Shown in pieces: positions 34,660 to 45,061 of a stretch of DNA of 64,000 bases. The stretch spans positions 2,074,932-2,138,931 of the forward strand of contig NW_003314267.1 of the NCBI RefSeq assembly GCF_000143415.4, given 5' to 3'. Each line of letters opens with the position of its first letter. Within the stretch, counting starts at the first letter, position 1. Position numbers and translations under genes: made by a program. Below the pieces are notes generated by a model. The model was given only the letters and a program-made list of their open reading frames with translations. It was not told the DNA's origin and ran no database searches. This DNA comes from Selaginella moellendorffii. Lineage: Eukaryota; Streptophyta; Lycopodiopsida; Selaginellales; Selaginellaceae.

Positions 34660-35369
34660 TTTGGCAGTGATCAAATTCGCGAGAATAGTCGTCACCCGCG
34701 CATATCTGCGAGAAAGAGCTTCCACTGTTCTAAGAGAATCCTCGTCTGATCAGCAAGACATTTACCTCCACGATTTTCTCTGAGGCTTCAGGATCGCTTC
34801 CACGCAAACTTCCGCGACCTGATCCACGAGCCACAAGACCTTTTAGATGCATGCTTTCCTGCTAGAGTTTCTTACCTTCAATCGACTGATACCACCTATG
34901 AAGAGCGAGTCGGCTGGCCTCATGACGAGAGCCTCATCCTGAAACAAAAAGAAACGTTATCTCTAAGAAACTTAGGAGAGAATAGCAACGCTTACAGCGG
35001 GTGCGTTCTCTCGTAGACCAGCAGGCCTTACGATAGTGTACTCAAGCCCTGAGCGTTGCAATGCAAGCTCTGCCTGCCTTTTCCTGAGGATGGGAAAAAC
35101 GAGTGAGACCACATTCTTGCGAAGTTAAACTTGTTTCGCTTACCACCACAGAATGGAGATTATCTGGAGGAATGACGAGACTCCTATCGACGTAACCAGT
35201 ATAAACTGCGAGTTAAATGTCAGTCTGGATAGACAATACTTTGCTTGCTACCTTTTTCACTTGTTCTTGGTTCTTGGCTGCCGAGATAAGGTTCACAACT
35301 CCTTCATACTCGATCTGGAAAAAATCACTCAGTGTCAAAGAGAATGTGATTAACAACTTAAGAACCTGG
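34660..35369 (-). pseudogene. Tic62-like SDR, exons 5-10 only (copy 3)
   Basis: Matches exons 10 to 5 of the intact gene. Exon 10 has an internal deletion of about 25 bp. The acceptor before exon 6 is intact here, unlike copy 1. At 35369 the sequence switches inside the intron after exon 4 to an intron of the M1 aminopeptidase, so exons 1-4 (Rossmann loop and targeting) are missing. Confidence 0.85.
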
Positions 35370-37303
35370 TATGTCACCCTGTATTACATGACTATATCAG
35401 CTAAAGCAGTGACAATGCGACGACGTACCTATTCCCAGTCCAATTGTGGAAGTACTGCAAAGCAAACGTAGAGGTTAGTGGTTGTAGAACCTCTAATTCA
35501 GACCAACCTCATGACCGATCACACCCAAAATTGCCGCGTAGTCAACATCTGTAGCAGTTTCAGCAGATGCCAGAACAAGTTTCGAGTTGAATATCTGATA
35601 CGAATAGAAAAATTAAGTGAATCCAACAGCAAAAAAGAGACTCACATTCAAGCTCTTGTTCTCCATAGCACCCCTACACCATGCATCAGTTACCAAAAAC
35701 GAACAAAAACAACGGCATCGTACATGTTGAAATCGGGAACAGCGACAATGTTAAACAGGTCAAGATCATACTCCAACACATACACCTGTGCGAAGTTGAG
35801 ATAAAAGAGACAGAGAGAGAAAAAAGACTTCTACTTACATCCTCATCCCACTTCATTGAAAGCTTGAGAGCATGCATAGCATGCTCTGTCTTTGGGACGT
35901 CTTGTGCAGGAGTCCAAATCCTCAGTTGAACATCCCTTCCTGAACGCGTTTCAAAAGTATCGTCTCTGGACGTGAGTTGCCCCGCTACCAAGGCAAAGAG
36001 GTAGCAAGGCTTTTTGAAAGGATCCTCCCACACAGCATAATGAAATCCATTCTGACCACAGCACGTCAGGCTCTACACAATGCCAGTGAAGAAACAATGC
36101 CAACCTCGAGGTCTCCGGAGTCTATAAGGTTGCCATTCGACAAAAGAACGGGATACTGTGCTTTGTCCGCTTCTATCCTGGTAGTGAACTTTGCCATAAC
36201 GTCTGGCCGATCCTGTAATAGCTCGCCAGAATGTCAGCCAAACATTGTCACAAAAAAAGACCTGGTAAAAGGTTATCTTTCTAAAACCTTCAGCTTCGCA
36301 TTGTGTACAAAACATGCCGCTGGAAGACTTGTAGAGCCCCTTTTGGAGAAAAAAAAGTAACTTGATCCCACTTACTTCGAGAGACAAGTTAGTCTCCGGG
36401 TGTATCTCAGAGCCAATCTCTAAATCAAAAGGCTGAACAGGAAGTGACTTCAACGTCAGATGACGGCTGGTCAAATCAACTTCTTCCAGCTTCTGTTCTT
36501 TGCCGTTGATTTTAACAAAGAGAAGTTCACGTCACGACCATCCAAAACCAATGGCGGGCTTTCACCTGCATGGCTTCTGGTTAATGACTACCAAGATAGC
36601 GAACGAAACAACGAAAGTGAAAAAGAAAATACTTGAGTTTCTCGGCAAAACCCGGATCTTAGACACCACGGTTGTCTTTTTCTCAGACAGAACAAATTTC
36701 AGCTCGACCTGGATAGAAGGTGGACAAAACGAAAGCAGCATCCACTTAGTAGTGTCAAAGTGATAGCCAGTGGGCTTGTAATCCTTCAAAAAGATCTCCT
36801 TGGGAGCCTCTTTGACAGCCATCTCTTCAGCTACAGGAGAAGCTCCAACACCCACTGTGGAGAATTGGCTAGACCCTGCAAAAGCACGCTACAGTTCGAC
36901 ATGCCTTAGTCCGTAATGGAAAAAAAAAACGTACCGGCAATTTCAATCGGCTTCCGCGCACGCAACCAAGTTCCTACATTTTTTGTTCGAAGATGAGAAC
37001 CAAAAACAATGCTTGAAACGAATTTCGAAGACAAGGCAAACGTGGAACTGGGTTTACAGTACCGAGTGAAGCTCCTTGTCTGCAAAAGAGAGTAGCAAAT
37101 TCAGAGGAAGTAAATTGACATGAAAAGGAAGAACCGAGAGAGAACAAAAAAATCTGAAGCAAGAAGAAATAAAGCGCCGGGAAAGCTCTGGTGGCTAATG
37201 ACAGTCGCGAGGAGACGGCCAAGACGAAACTAAGCCCTGGTCTCTGGCAAGGCGCCATGACGGTGGCCATTTCTCCTCTAAAACCCCTAACATCCAAAGA
37301 CAC
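35370..37303 (-). pseudogene. M1 aminopeptidase, truncated copy (N-terminal half)
   Basis: Covers exons 1-12 of the complete gene, from MATVMAPC (ATG 37270, upstream ATG 37303) to the exon carrying YFHNWTGN, and stops inside the following intron. The C-terminal half, including the Glu zinc ligand and the catalytic Tyr, is absent. A one-base deletion near 36526 shifts the frame in the [10 protein letters not shown] segment. The donor after the YHFDT exon is lost near 36750. GAMEN and HEYFH are still encoded. Same order relative to DJ-1 as in the left edition. Confidence 0.88.
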
Positions 37304-37552
37304 AACACAGGCAGCTCCATTCTTTTAGAATCTCTACTGCTGGAGATAATCAAAGCACGAATGCGCTGCGCACAAAATTGCGAAAAACCTCTCGAGCAAA
37401 TATTATCGCGCGCTCCTCTTCACGCGGTTATCTAAGGATTAAAAGTTACTAAGGACTAAAAGTTACTAAGAGAAGTTACTAAGGATTTAAAATTTACTAC
37501 TAAGGATCGATCACCCATTGATAAGACGATTTGCATTCAAGAAAAGATGGGA

Positions 37553-38276
37553 TTATTTGGGATTATCGATCCACAGCTCATGGGCAAGCTTGACAATCTC
37601 CTCCCCGGCCTTGCAAGGAGAGCCAGCATCGTACGGCGGCTGCGGATCATACTCGATCATCAGCTGCACCGCTTTGGCAATCTTCTCATTCGTGATGATC
37701 GAGGCCAAGTAGATGGCCATGTCGATCCCTGAAGAAACTCCTGCAGCGGTCACGATCTTTCCCTGCTTGATGTACCTCTGACTCGTCACCTTGGCACCGT
37801 ATTCCTTAAGCTGCGGATACGCGGCCCAGTGCGTCGTGGCTTTCACGCCCTTGAGCAATCCCGCCGCGCCGAGGATCAGAGCTCCAGTGCACACTGAAGT
37901 GGTGAATGTTGTGCATTCGTGAGCCTGGAAGATCGACACAAGAACAAGCAGGGCTGGATCGATCGAAATGGATGAAGAAACGAGCAATTACCTTGCGGAT
38001 GTAGTCGAGGAGTGGCTTGTGATCTAACGGCAGGAGCTTGGGAGTGCCTCCTGGAACTAGCAGAATGTCAGGATTGGGCAGATCTTCAAAGCTGGCGCTT
38101 GCTTCAATCTTGAATCTGCCTTCGTCTGCAACAACGAGGCCCGGCTTGTCGCTCACGAAGGTAACGCTCACTCCCGGGAGGCGATGGAGCGCTTCATACG
38201 GCCCAATTGCATCCAACACAGTGATGTTGTTGAAGATTGGAATGGCTACCTGGATTTTCGATCCCATTGGCTTCAT
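37553..38276 (-). CDS. DJ-1/PfpI family protein, isonitrile hydratase-like (copy 2)
   Basis: Exons 38276-37992 and 37924-37553 with the same 67-bp intron give 218 residues. It is identical to copy 1 except for one residue noticed in the C-terminal SPCKAGEE segment. All proposed functional residues are kept: Asp22, Cys107 in SVCTGALI, and the TTHW and EYDPQPPYDAG segments. Lack of frame damage in both copies, while neighbouring M1 and SDR pieces have decayed, fits selection on both, very recent duplication, or gene conversion. Upstream sequence beyond 38378 differs from copy 1, so the two genes could be regulated differently. Enzymatic function is inferred from family likeness only. Confidence 0.9.
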
Positions 38277-38310
38277 GCTCAGTGTTGCTGATTCTTGAGC
38301 TGCTGAGATG

Positions 38311-38360
38311 GGTATTTATCCACTGCTCAAGCTGAACCAGGGGCCCATGTGTTGCACGTG
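38311..38360 (-). promoter_or_regulatory. DJ-1 copy 2 promoter: TATA-like box and G-box
   Basis: Same elements and spacing as copy 1: GGATAAATACC (38311-38321) and CACGTG (38355-38360). Here non-transposon AT-rich DNA (38380-38600) continues upstream, which may be closer to the original promoter. Confidence 0.45.
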
Positions 38361-38599
38361 TTTTCGTTCATAAACAAGTTGTAAGCAGCTGTTACAATTT
38401 CAATTGTCAACATGAAATAGTTATGTGCAAAATCAAAGTGGCAATTTGTATATTTCATAAAATGAAAATGAAAAAATCACAATGATTTTTAATCATATTT
38501 AGTTTGATAAGTAAAAGACAACATTAATATTAACTAATTTTAAACACTGACTAGTTTAGTCCTGACCATGGCTCAAACAGAGGGGAAAGCTTACTACAG

Positions 38600-38981
38600 G
38601 CTCCTGAAATGCTAGCTATGACTTGCCAGAGTCAGGATGGCCGAGCCCGGTCTCCAAGGAACTTTGTTCTGTTTTGCAGGAAAGACCTTTACCGAGTTTC
38701 TTCAAGACTTTCAGTGACAGTGTGAAATACTGGACAACCTTTAACTCAGACAATGACCAGTTCGCACTGAGCACCTTATGGAAACTGCTACTGAGTCTTA
38801 CGTTTGTCCTGGCTCCAGTCGCGCTGCTCTACTTGCGGAGGCTGCGGAACAAAAGAATGCGAGTGGAGTTCCCCAGCGGTCCACGTTCCAAGAGCCAGCA
38901 GTGGAGGCTGAATGCCAAAAGTTGCGATCAAGCGGCTCGAGAGTGGTGGAGACGAAGCTGACGTGATTGCCATTGGGATAG
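38600..38981 (+). pseudogene. Unidentified gene fragment interrupted by an LTR element
   Basis: Frame 38623-38961 contains a hydrophobic stretch (LWKLLLSLTFVLAPVALLYL) followed by basic residues, resembling a membrane anchor. Another frame has AALLAEAAEQKNASGVPQ. Both match 21740-22040 in part. The 3' part ends GACGTGATTGCCATTGGGATAG, where an LTR element is inserted. The continuation of the host sequence resumes at 39782. Family not recognised. Confidence 0.55.
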
Positions 38982-39781
38982 TGTTGAGATATACGCTCTC
39001 TATGACATGATCTTAGGTGGCAGGAGTGCTAAGCTAGATCCTTGTTTAGGCTAGAGGCGTGTCTTTTGATTATGTATATATAGCTATGATGTTATATTCA
39101 ACTATCCTTCGAGTCATCCTTGTCCATCATAGCTTCTGCATATCTCTTTCATGGTATTGGAGCCTTGAAGGCTCCAGATCCTGGGACAATGGCGCTGGCC
39201 GAGGAGGAGGTCAACAAGGATGATGATGAGCCACTGGACGTGGTTGAGAGGTGCCAAGATTTGGCACTGCACTGCACTAAGCGCCAAGATAACGGCACTA
39301 GCAAGCTGAGCAAGGCGCTAAGGCATGATTTAGAAGAGACTGGCCCGGAGGTGCTAACAAAGGCGCTGAGAGAGGGCTGGCATGGTACTGGAGCGCTAAG
39401 TGATGCATGCTAGGGCGTGAGATAGCGGCCCTGAGGGATAGCTGAGAGGAGGCACTGCACTAGGGCGCGAGAGAGCACTGGACACAGCGCAGAGCCGTTG
39501 AGAGAGGGCTGGTGCGGCAATAGGGTGTGGGAGAGCACTGGAGAAGGCCCTGAGGCGCTGGCAGAGGCGCTGAGAGAGTGGTGTGCACCGAGCAGAGAGA
39601 CTGGCCAGAGGCGCTGACAGAGGTGCTGGGCACTTGACATTGGCCAGGGGTGAATGCCATGAAAGAAGAAGAGCGGAAGTTACGATGACTTGGAATGATA
39701 ATCATATATTTAGCTATAATGTTATATTTTATTATCCTTCGAGTCATTTTTGTCCATCATAGCTTTTGCATATCTCTTTCA
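38982..39781 (+). mobile_element. Small non-autonomous LTR element with target-site duplication
   Basis: 5' LTR 38982-39151 starts TGTTGAGATATAC and ends CTCTTTCA. It is followed at once by TGGTATTGGAGCC, a primer-binding-site-like sequence (39152-39164). A purine tract, GAAAGAAGAAGAGCGGAAG (39661-39679), precedes a shortened 3' LTR (about 39680-39781) that ends in the same CTCTTTCA. The element is bounded by GATAG on both sides (38977-38981, 39782-39786). The internal 500 bp encode no pol. They contain an open frame through 39413 (MALAEEEVNKDDDEPLD) and degenerate copies of a GCGCTGAGAGAGGGCTGG motif. Confidence 0.85.
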
Positions 39782-39786
39782 GATAG

Positions 39787-40285
39787 AATAGGCAATGCAG
39801 GTTCTCAAAATAAGTTACATTGTCAGCTTATATATATTATTTATCACATACAAAAAGTAATACTTTGTAATAAATTAGTCCATTGCCAGCCTATTGTTAA
39901 ATTCGTTCAAAAAAAGAGTTGACACCTGAAAAAAAAAACACTAGACCTAAAAAAAAACAAAAAGAAAACTGAAAAAGAAAAAATTAAACCTAAAGAAGAA
40001 AAACAAAAAGAAAATTTGACCCAAAACATGCCTTTGGTTACTCTAATTTGGCACTATTTTATAAAAACTGAATATTTAATTTCATCTGTTAATATGGTGC
40101 TTATTAGGTAAAAGGGAAAAATTGCCTCCACAGGCATATCCTCACAGTAAAGACACAATGCAATGGCCTCATATGCCAACCTAGAGGAAAAAAATAAACT
40201 TGCAGAGTTCATCTCCTTGAGATTCTGCTTTCTCAACCTCCCGAAACACAACAAACCCGAAATAACCTAGAAAGTCTCTTGACTT
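39787..40285 (-). repeat. Block R, inverted remnant
   Basis: Reverse-complement match to the 3' two thirds of block R (compare 22080-23050). It has adenine-rich expansions near 39925-40010 and a deletion of the exon-like VAVKK stretch. It ends where the Copia fragment starts. Confidence 0.65.
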
Positions 40286-41830
40286 TTACCAGAGCTTGTG
40301 ATTTTGATGCCAGACAGAAAACAAAGGTTTTTCTGTTGTGATCATCAATGAAACTCATGAAAAACCATGAACCTCCATAGAAAACATGGGGAGAAGGGCC
40401 CCAAATGTCACTATGAACAAGTTCTAGTATTTCAGAGCCACGTCATGCTCCTCGCTTTGGAAAAGGAAGCTTGTGTTGTTTCCCAAGCTGGCAACCATCG
40501 GAAAAGGAAAGTTTTGCAGTGGTTGTGAATCAAGGCCTTCGACAAGTCTGTCCGTCGTGAGCTGAGCAATGCGCCATGTGCTCGCATGTCCGAAACGGCA
40601 ATGCCACAGCTCAAGCTCGTCCAGGGTAGAAGCCATGAACGTGAGGAACTGATGAGGGCGTTCAACCACTTCAGCAGCTCGTATTGGCTCCATACAAAGC
40701 TTGTATAGACCTTTCCCAGCTTGTCAAATGACAAATCCTAAGTCACCCGCGGGAGTGAGCAAAATGCATCCAGATTTGCTGAAACGAATGTCAAATCCAG
40801 ATTCAGTGAGTTGGCCGACAGAGAGCAAGTTCGCACTTAAGTGTTGGAACAAGGTATACATCATGAATTGTGGTGCTAAAACCACTCTCAAGTTTGAGCA
40901 AGATGGTACCTCGACCAGTGACTTGGAGCTGTCTTCCATCTCCTACTGCAACTGTGCTCAAACTGAGTTTAGGATCAACATCTTGGAGCGTCTTGAACCA
41001 CTGAGCGTCATGCGTCAAGTAATCCGTCGCTCCTGAATCAAAGAACGACGTTTCTTGATTTTTAGATGCGATATAGAGTGAACGTACTGAGCCAAAAGCT
41101 GTTGCATCAGCTTGATGAACCATCAATGCCTTAGCCTTCGTCTTCAGTCATTTCTCTGGGTATTTGAACCAACAGTTGTGTTCAGCATGATTCGTTTTCT
41201 TGCAATGTGGGCAGGGGTTGAATTTTCTGGTTGTGCTGGAAGAACTCCCCTGGAACATGACATTTTCTTCTTGCTTGGCCGAGCTGTGATATTGTAGGAA
41301 GAAGTCTCACTCTTTTCCATCGTTTTTCGTCGCAAGGCAGTGTTGTGTAACGCTGTCGTGACTTCTTGCCAGGAAATTTGACCACCGGGGACTGTGGGTT
41401 GAAGCGACTAGATGGTTGTATCGAAGGTGGAGGGGAGCAAGCTGAGGAGATGCTCATATTCCTCAGCTTCATCCATCTGTGCGCCCACAGCAACTAGGTC
41501 GTCCAAGATTTGTTTGATGACAGCAACATGGTCATCGGCGGACATTGCCATGGAGTAGAGCTTCTGGCGAAGATGCATGCGATTAGCAGGTGTCTGCTGC
41601 TCATGAATTGCTGTAAGGGTTGCCCACACCTCACATGCTTTTGTGCAATGTGATACTGCTCAAAAGTCTCGTGTGTGTAAGGCTTGGAACCTTGCCAAGG
41701 GCTTTGCAATTAATCACAGCCCATTTGTGCTGTCCTGCTCATCTTGGGGAGCTGTTCAAGGTCTCTGTGGGGCATGGTCACGCCCCACAGCCTTTGTTCA
41801 TCCAAGTAGCATTTGATGTGAATGTATTTA
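40286..41830 (-). mobile_element. Ty1/Copia retrotransposon fragment, second copy
   Basis: Same gag, zinc knuckle, protease (FFDSGATDYLTHD) and GAG-pre-integrase order as 9881-11340. It extends about 90 bp further into the integrase core (40375-40290, translation with FFMSFIDDHNRKTFVF). It keeps a stretch of the protease-to-pre-integrase linker that is deleted in the first copy, but has a frameshift before NLLSVGQL. Not capable of autonomous movement. Confidence 0.9.
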
Positions 41831-42279
41831 AAATGTATAGTAGGGATGGTAATCTTAAGGCATAATTTAGCTCTTGCTTCCTGTCCTTATTATGTGGTTT
41901 AAGTTTAATTTCCATACCATGGTGGGGTATTGATATTTTATATAGGCCATTAATATGTTGAAATAATGCCAAATTTCATTTAGTTCTATTTTACATGCTA
42001 ATTATAGCATTAAGATTAGAACTATTTAATGTCATTCCGTCCTTCTCTCCTTAAGCTGAACACTCAAAAAAAAATTTGTGCTTTAATTCCTTTATTCTTT
42101 AGCTGCAAATTTAGGAATTAAGCTTTATTCCTTCATTTAATGGCCTATAGCCCTAAAACTCAAGTTTCATTGGACACATGGCATATATTTCCAAATGGAA
42201 AAATCAGTAACTATAATGGGAGAGAGATGAGAAGGGAGGGAGGAGGAGAATTCATCACCTTTGAAGGCTACCTAACCAA
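41831..42279. other. AT-rich noncoding leader region, second copy
   Basis: Matches 11341-11855 with small deletions. No gene seen. Confidence 0.4.
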
Positions 42280-42558
42280 GCAATCAATCTCCTTGCCCTA
42301 ATTCACCTTGTCTTGCTGTTGTGTGAGCATGCTGATGCATTCTATGCTACTCTCTCTATCTCCTCGTCATTCTAGATCGTACTCCTCTGATACCATGTTA
42401 TGATGTTCAATTGAGATTGAATTGTTAAGCTTGGAATTCACAACATGGTATCAGAGGAGTATGATCTAAAATGACAAGGAGACTGGAGAGCGTAGCTTAG
42501 GATGCATCAGCATGCTCATGCAACACTCACAAGATGAATTAGGGCAAGGAGATTGATC
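42280..42558. repeat. Head-to-head primer-binding-site hairpin, second copy
   Basis: Left arm 42280-42395, 50-bp core 42396-42445, right arm 42446-42558. Same structure as 11856-12132, again with TGGTATCAGAGGAGT at both inner ends. Confidence 0.85.
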
Positions 42559-42965
42559 ACCATGTTTGTGCACAATCATGCCAAGGTCTTTGTCTGGGAT
42601 AGGCTTGGAGGGTGCAGCCAAAAATCAGAAGCGCAATGGGCAAAATGCCAAGAAAAAAAAGGACAAGAAGTGCAAGGATAATAGCTTGTGTAATATTTGC
42701 AAGAAACCAGACTTGTAGTCATCTTTGTATTTTTGGTTGTGTTGCTTATGCTTTTGTCACCAAGAAGCATGGCACCAAACTTGAAGATTGCAGCGTGAAG
42801 GCTATTCTCATTGGCTATGGTGACTAGAAATGAAGGCTTACAAGCTCTACAGCCTTTCCAGTTCAAAGATCTTTCACAGTCATGATGTGATCTTTGACAA
42901 GTCTCAGACTTTATGCTACTCACAATCTTCCCACAGCAATCGAGCCCCCAGTCAAGTGTCAATAG
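42559..42965 (+). mobile_element. Copia gag-integrase tail fragment, second copy
   Basis: Matches 12133-12560 with a 20-bp deletion near 42608. Same internal junction between the knuckle-like CNICKKP and IFGCVAYAFVTKK. Confidence 0.82.
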
Positions 42966-43034
42966 TTTGTGGCAATTGACAGTGATGGAGAAGACACCTC
43001 TACTTCTAGGCTCTTGTTTATTTCTTCACAGCTA

Positions 43035-43200
43035 CCATCGTCTCCTCTGTAGACGGAGCCGATCGGCTTTCAGTTTTCATGAAGGAAAACTGGATGAAGA
43101 ACCGCTGAGAGCTGCCGTCAGTAAGAGACCCCCCACAATGATCAGGTCCACAGCATGCCAGCATCACTGCCGGAGTACTGTGGACCTGATCATCGTTTGA
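43035..43200. repeat. Stem-loop segment, second full copy
   Basis: Matches 12640-12800. The perfect 16-bp stem is kept (43138-43153 with 43178-43193). Confidence 0.7.
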
Positions 43201-44285
43201 GCCAAATGAGCGCTATCCATGCCCAGTGTTATGGGAGATTTCTAGGTTTTTCCGGGGATCTAGGGAACCCGGCGGCCGTTCTCCCGGTTTGTTGTGTCTA
43301 GTTTTCTCTACAAGCTCTCGTTTTTCTCTCTTTTTCTTTAGGGAATCCTCGCGGATTGTCCATCCAAGCTGCTGCTTTCTAGGTTTGTTGTGTTTCGGGA
43401 GGTCGAGAAGGCCGAATCTCAAGGAGACGGCCAAAGATTCCCCTGTCTAACTGTGCAAGCTTGTTTTTTCTCTCTCGTCTTTACTGAGTTTGCTGGTGCA
43501 GGTTTGTTGTTGAGTTTCGTCTCTTAGCTCCGCTGTGAACGCTTTTTCCAGTGATGAAGACCAGATCATCTCCAGGAATTCTCTCAGGTGTGCAGTGTTT
43601 TAAACTGGATGGATTTGATCTTTTCCTGTTTTTCTTTGTTTAGGGGGTATCGATCGAGTGAAGACTACATATCCATATGTAGCAGTTAAAAAAGCAGACA
43701 GAGAGCATGGAGGATATCCAATGGACAGGTTTTGCTATGAAAGAAATGTAAGCTTTATATTTGTCTCAGGCTTTGTAATATTGTTTTTTTTTGTGTAATT
43801 TCTTTGGCCTGAGGATATGCTTGCAGAGGTAACTTTTCCCCCTTACCTAAAGGGTGTGCGTTTGGAAGAGGCACAGCAGGCATATCAACAGAAGAAACCA
43901 AATATCCGGTTTTTACCAAATGGTGCTAAAACAGAATTTAGTAAAGCAACTAAAGGCATGTTTTGGGTCACTGTTGGACGGTAAGTTCTCTTTTTGTTTC
44001 TCTTCTTTAATTTTAGTCTTTTCTTTTTCAGAAATTCTACTTTAGATAGCATCCCAGATGCAATCAACCATTTACTCTTTTTTTATTGCCTTCCGAATGA
44101 GTTTGACAATGGGCCAGTGATGGATTAGTTTATTACAAGATATTCCTTCTTGTGTTTACATGTAAAGTAATATTTCTTGTTTTTGTTGCAATAAATGTGA
44201 AGCCTTTTTTGTACAAATCGCAACTGTTATGAATTTAAGGTAGTAGAGAAAGCCTTTTTGATAAATAATATATAAGAGTTTTGAT
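43201..44285 (+). repeat. Block R, copy 4 (best-preserved coding-like module)
   Basis: Close match to 12801-13900. Here the exon-like stretch at 43850-43982 is open in the frame LEEAQQAYQQKKPNIRFLPN, continuing ATKGMFWVTVGR into GTAAGT. The next stretch after a CAG near 44030 gives NSTLDSIPDAINHLLFFYCL. These look like consecutive exons of a real but unrecognised protein. Whether they are expressed is unknown. Confidence 0.6.
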
Positions 44286-44289
44286 GCTA

Positions 44290-45005
44290 TAGTCACTTTG
44301 AAGTTAGCTCGCTTTGAGAGCCTGCATTACCTTTTTCCGAATAGCTATCACCTCGGCTTTGCCTCGTCCTGCTAAAGTTAGCGTTGGCTCCAGGAATGTG
44401 AACTGCTGTGGAACTTCCGAGATGGAATCTAGGAGCTTGTCACTCACGTTCTTCTATTTTGCAGCCTCTGCCGTGTGAAGCACTGGACAACCTTTAACTC
44501 AGCTCAAAATGACAATGGCGCACCATGGAAACTTGTCTTGAATTGAAACTCAAAAGTTCCTTAAGGCTAAAGGCAAATGACTGCTGGATCTCAAGGATTG
44601 CCTTGGGTAAACTTGGTTTTGAATAAAAATTAATGCTTTCTGAGATCAAGTCATAGTTTAAGCATTAACATCAATGCTTTATTAAGGTTAACTTGCTAGA
44701 GTTTGTTCTTTTGCAAGAGGTAAATGAAAGTCTTCAAAAACTGCATTGGACTTCCATTGACTGACGTTGACTTTGAGCTCTCAGGTCAGCTAGTGCATGT
44801 TCCCCGAGTTTTCTTTTTTTCATTTTGCTGCAGTGGAAAGCATAGAAAATCATCAAGTAGTGTGGTAAGCCATAGGAGGAATGATCTAGTTGTTTATGTT
44901 TTGAGGGATTTGCAAAAGCTTCCCACAATATTTGTTGCTCAAGGATATTATCTATCCATCGTTTATAATCTTGTGGTACCCAACCTCGAAGCATGTGACA
45001 AATGA
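44290..45005 (+). repeat. Block Q, copy 4
   Basis: Contains the open frame 44724-45005 (93 codons, MKVFKNCIGLPLTDVDFELS ... NLEACDK), which is interrupted or truncated in copies 1-3. The minus strand carries the decayed LTLAGRGKAEVIAI tail. I do not recognise the protein. Since both strands carry decayed frames, at least one is probably passive. Confidence 0.55.
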
Positions 45006-45061
45006 CTGCAAGTGTTTGTGAAATTTGCTAACGAAAGAACGAGGATTTACTTTGGCATTGA

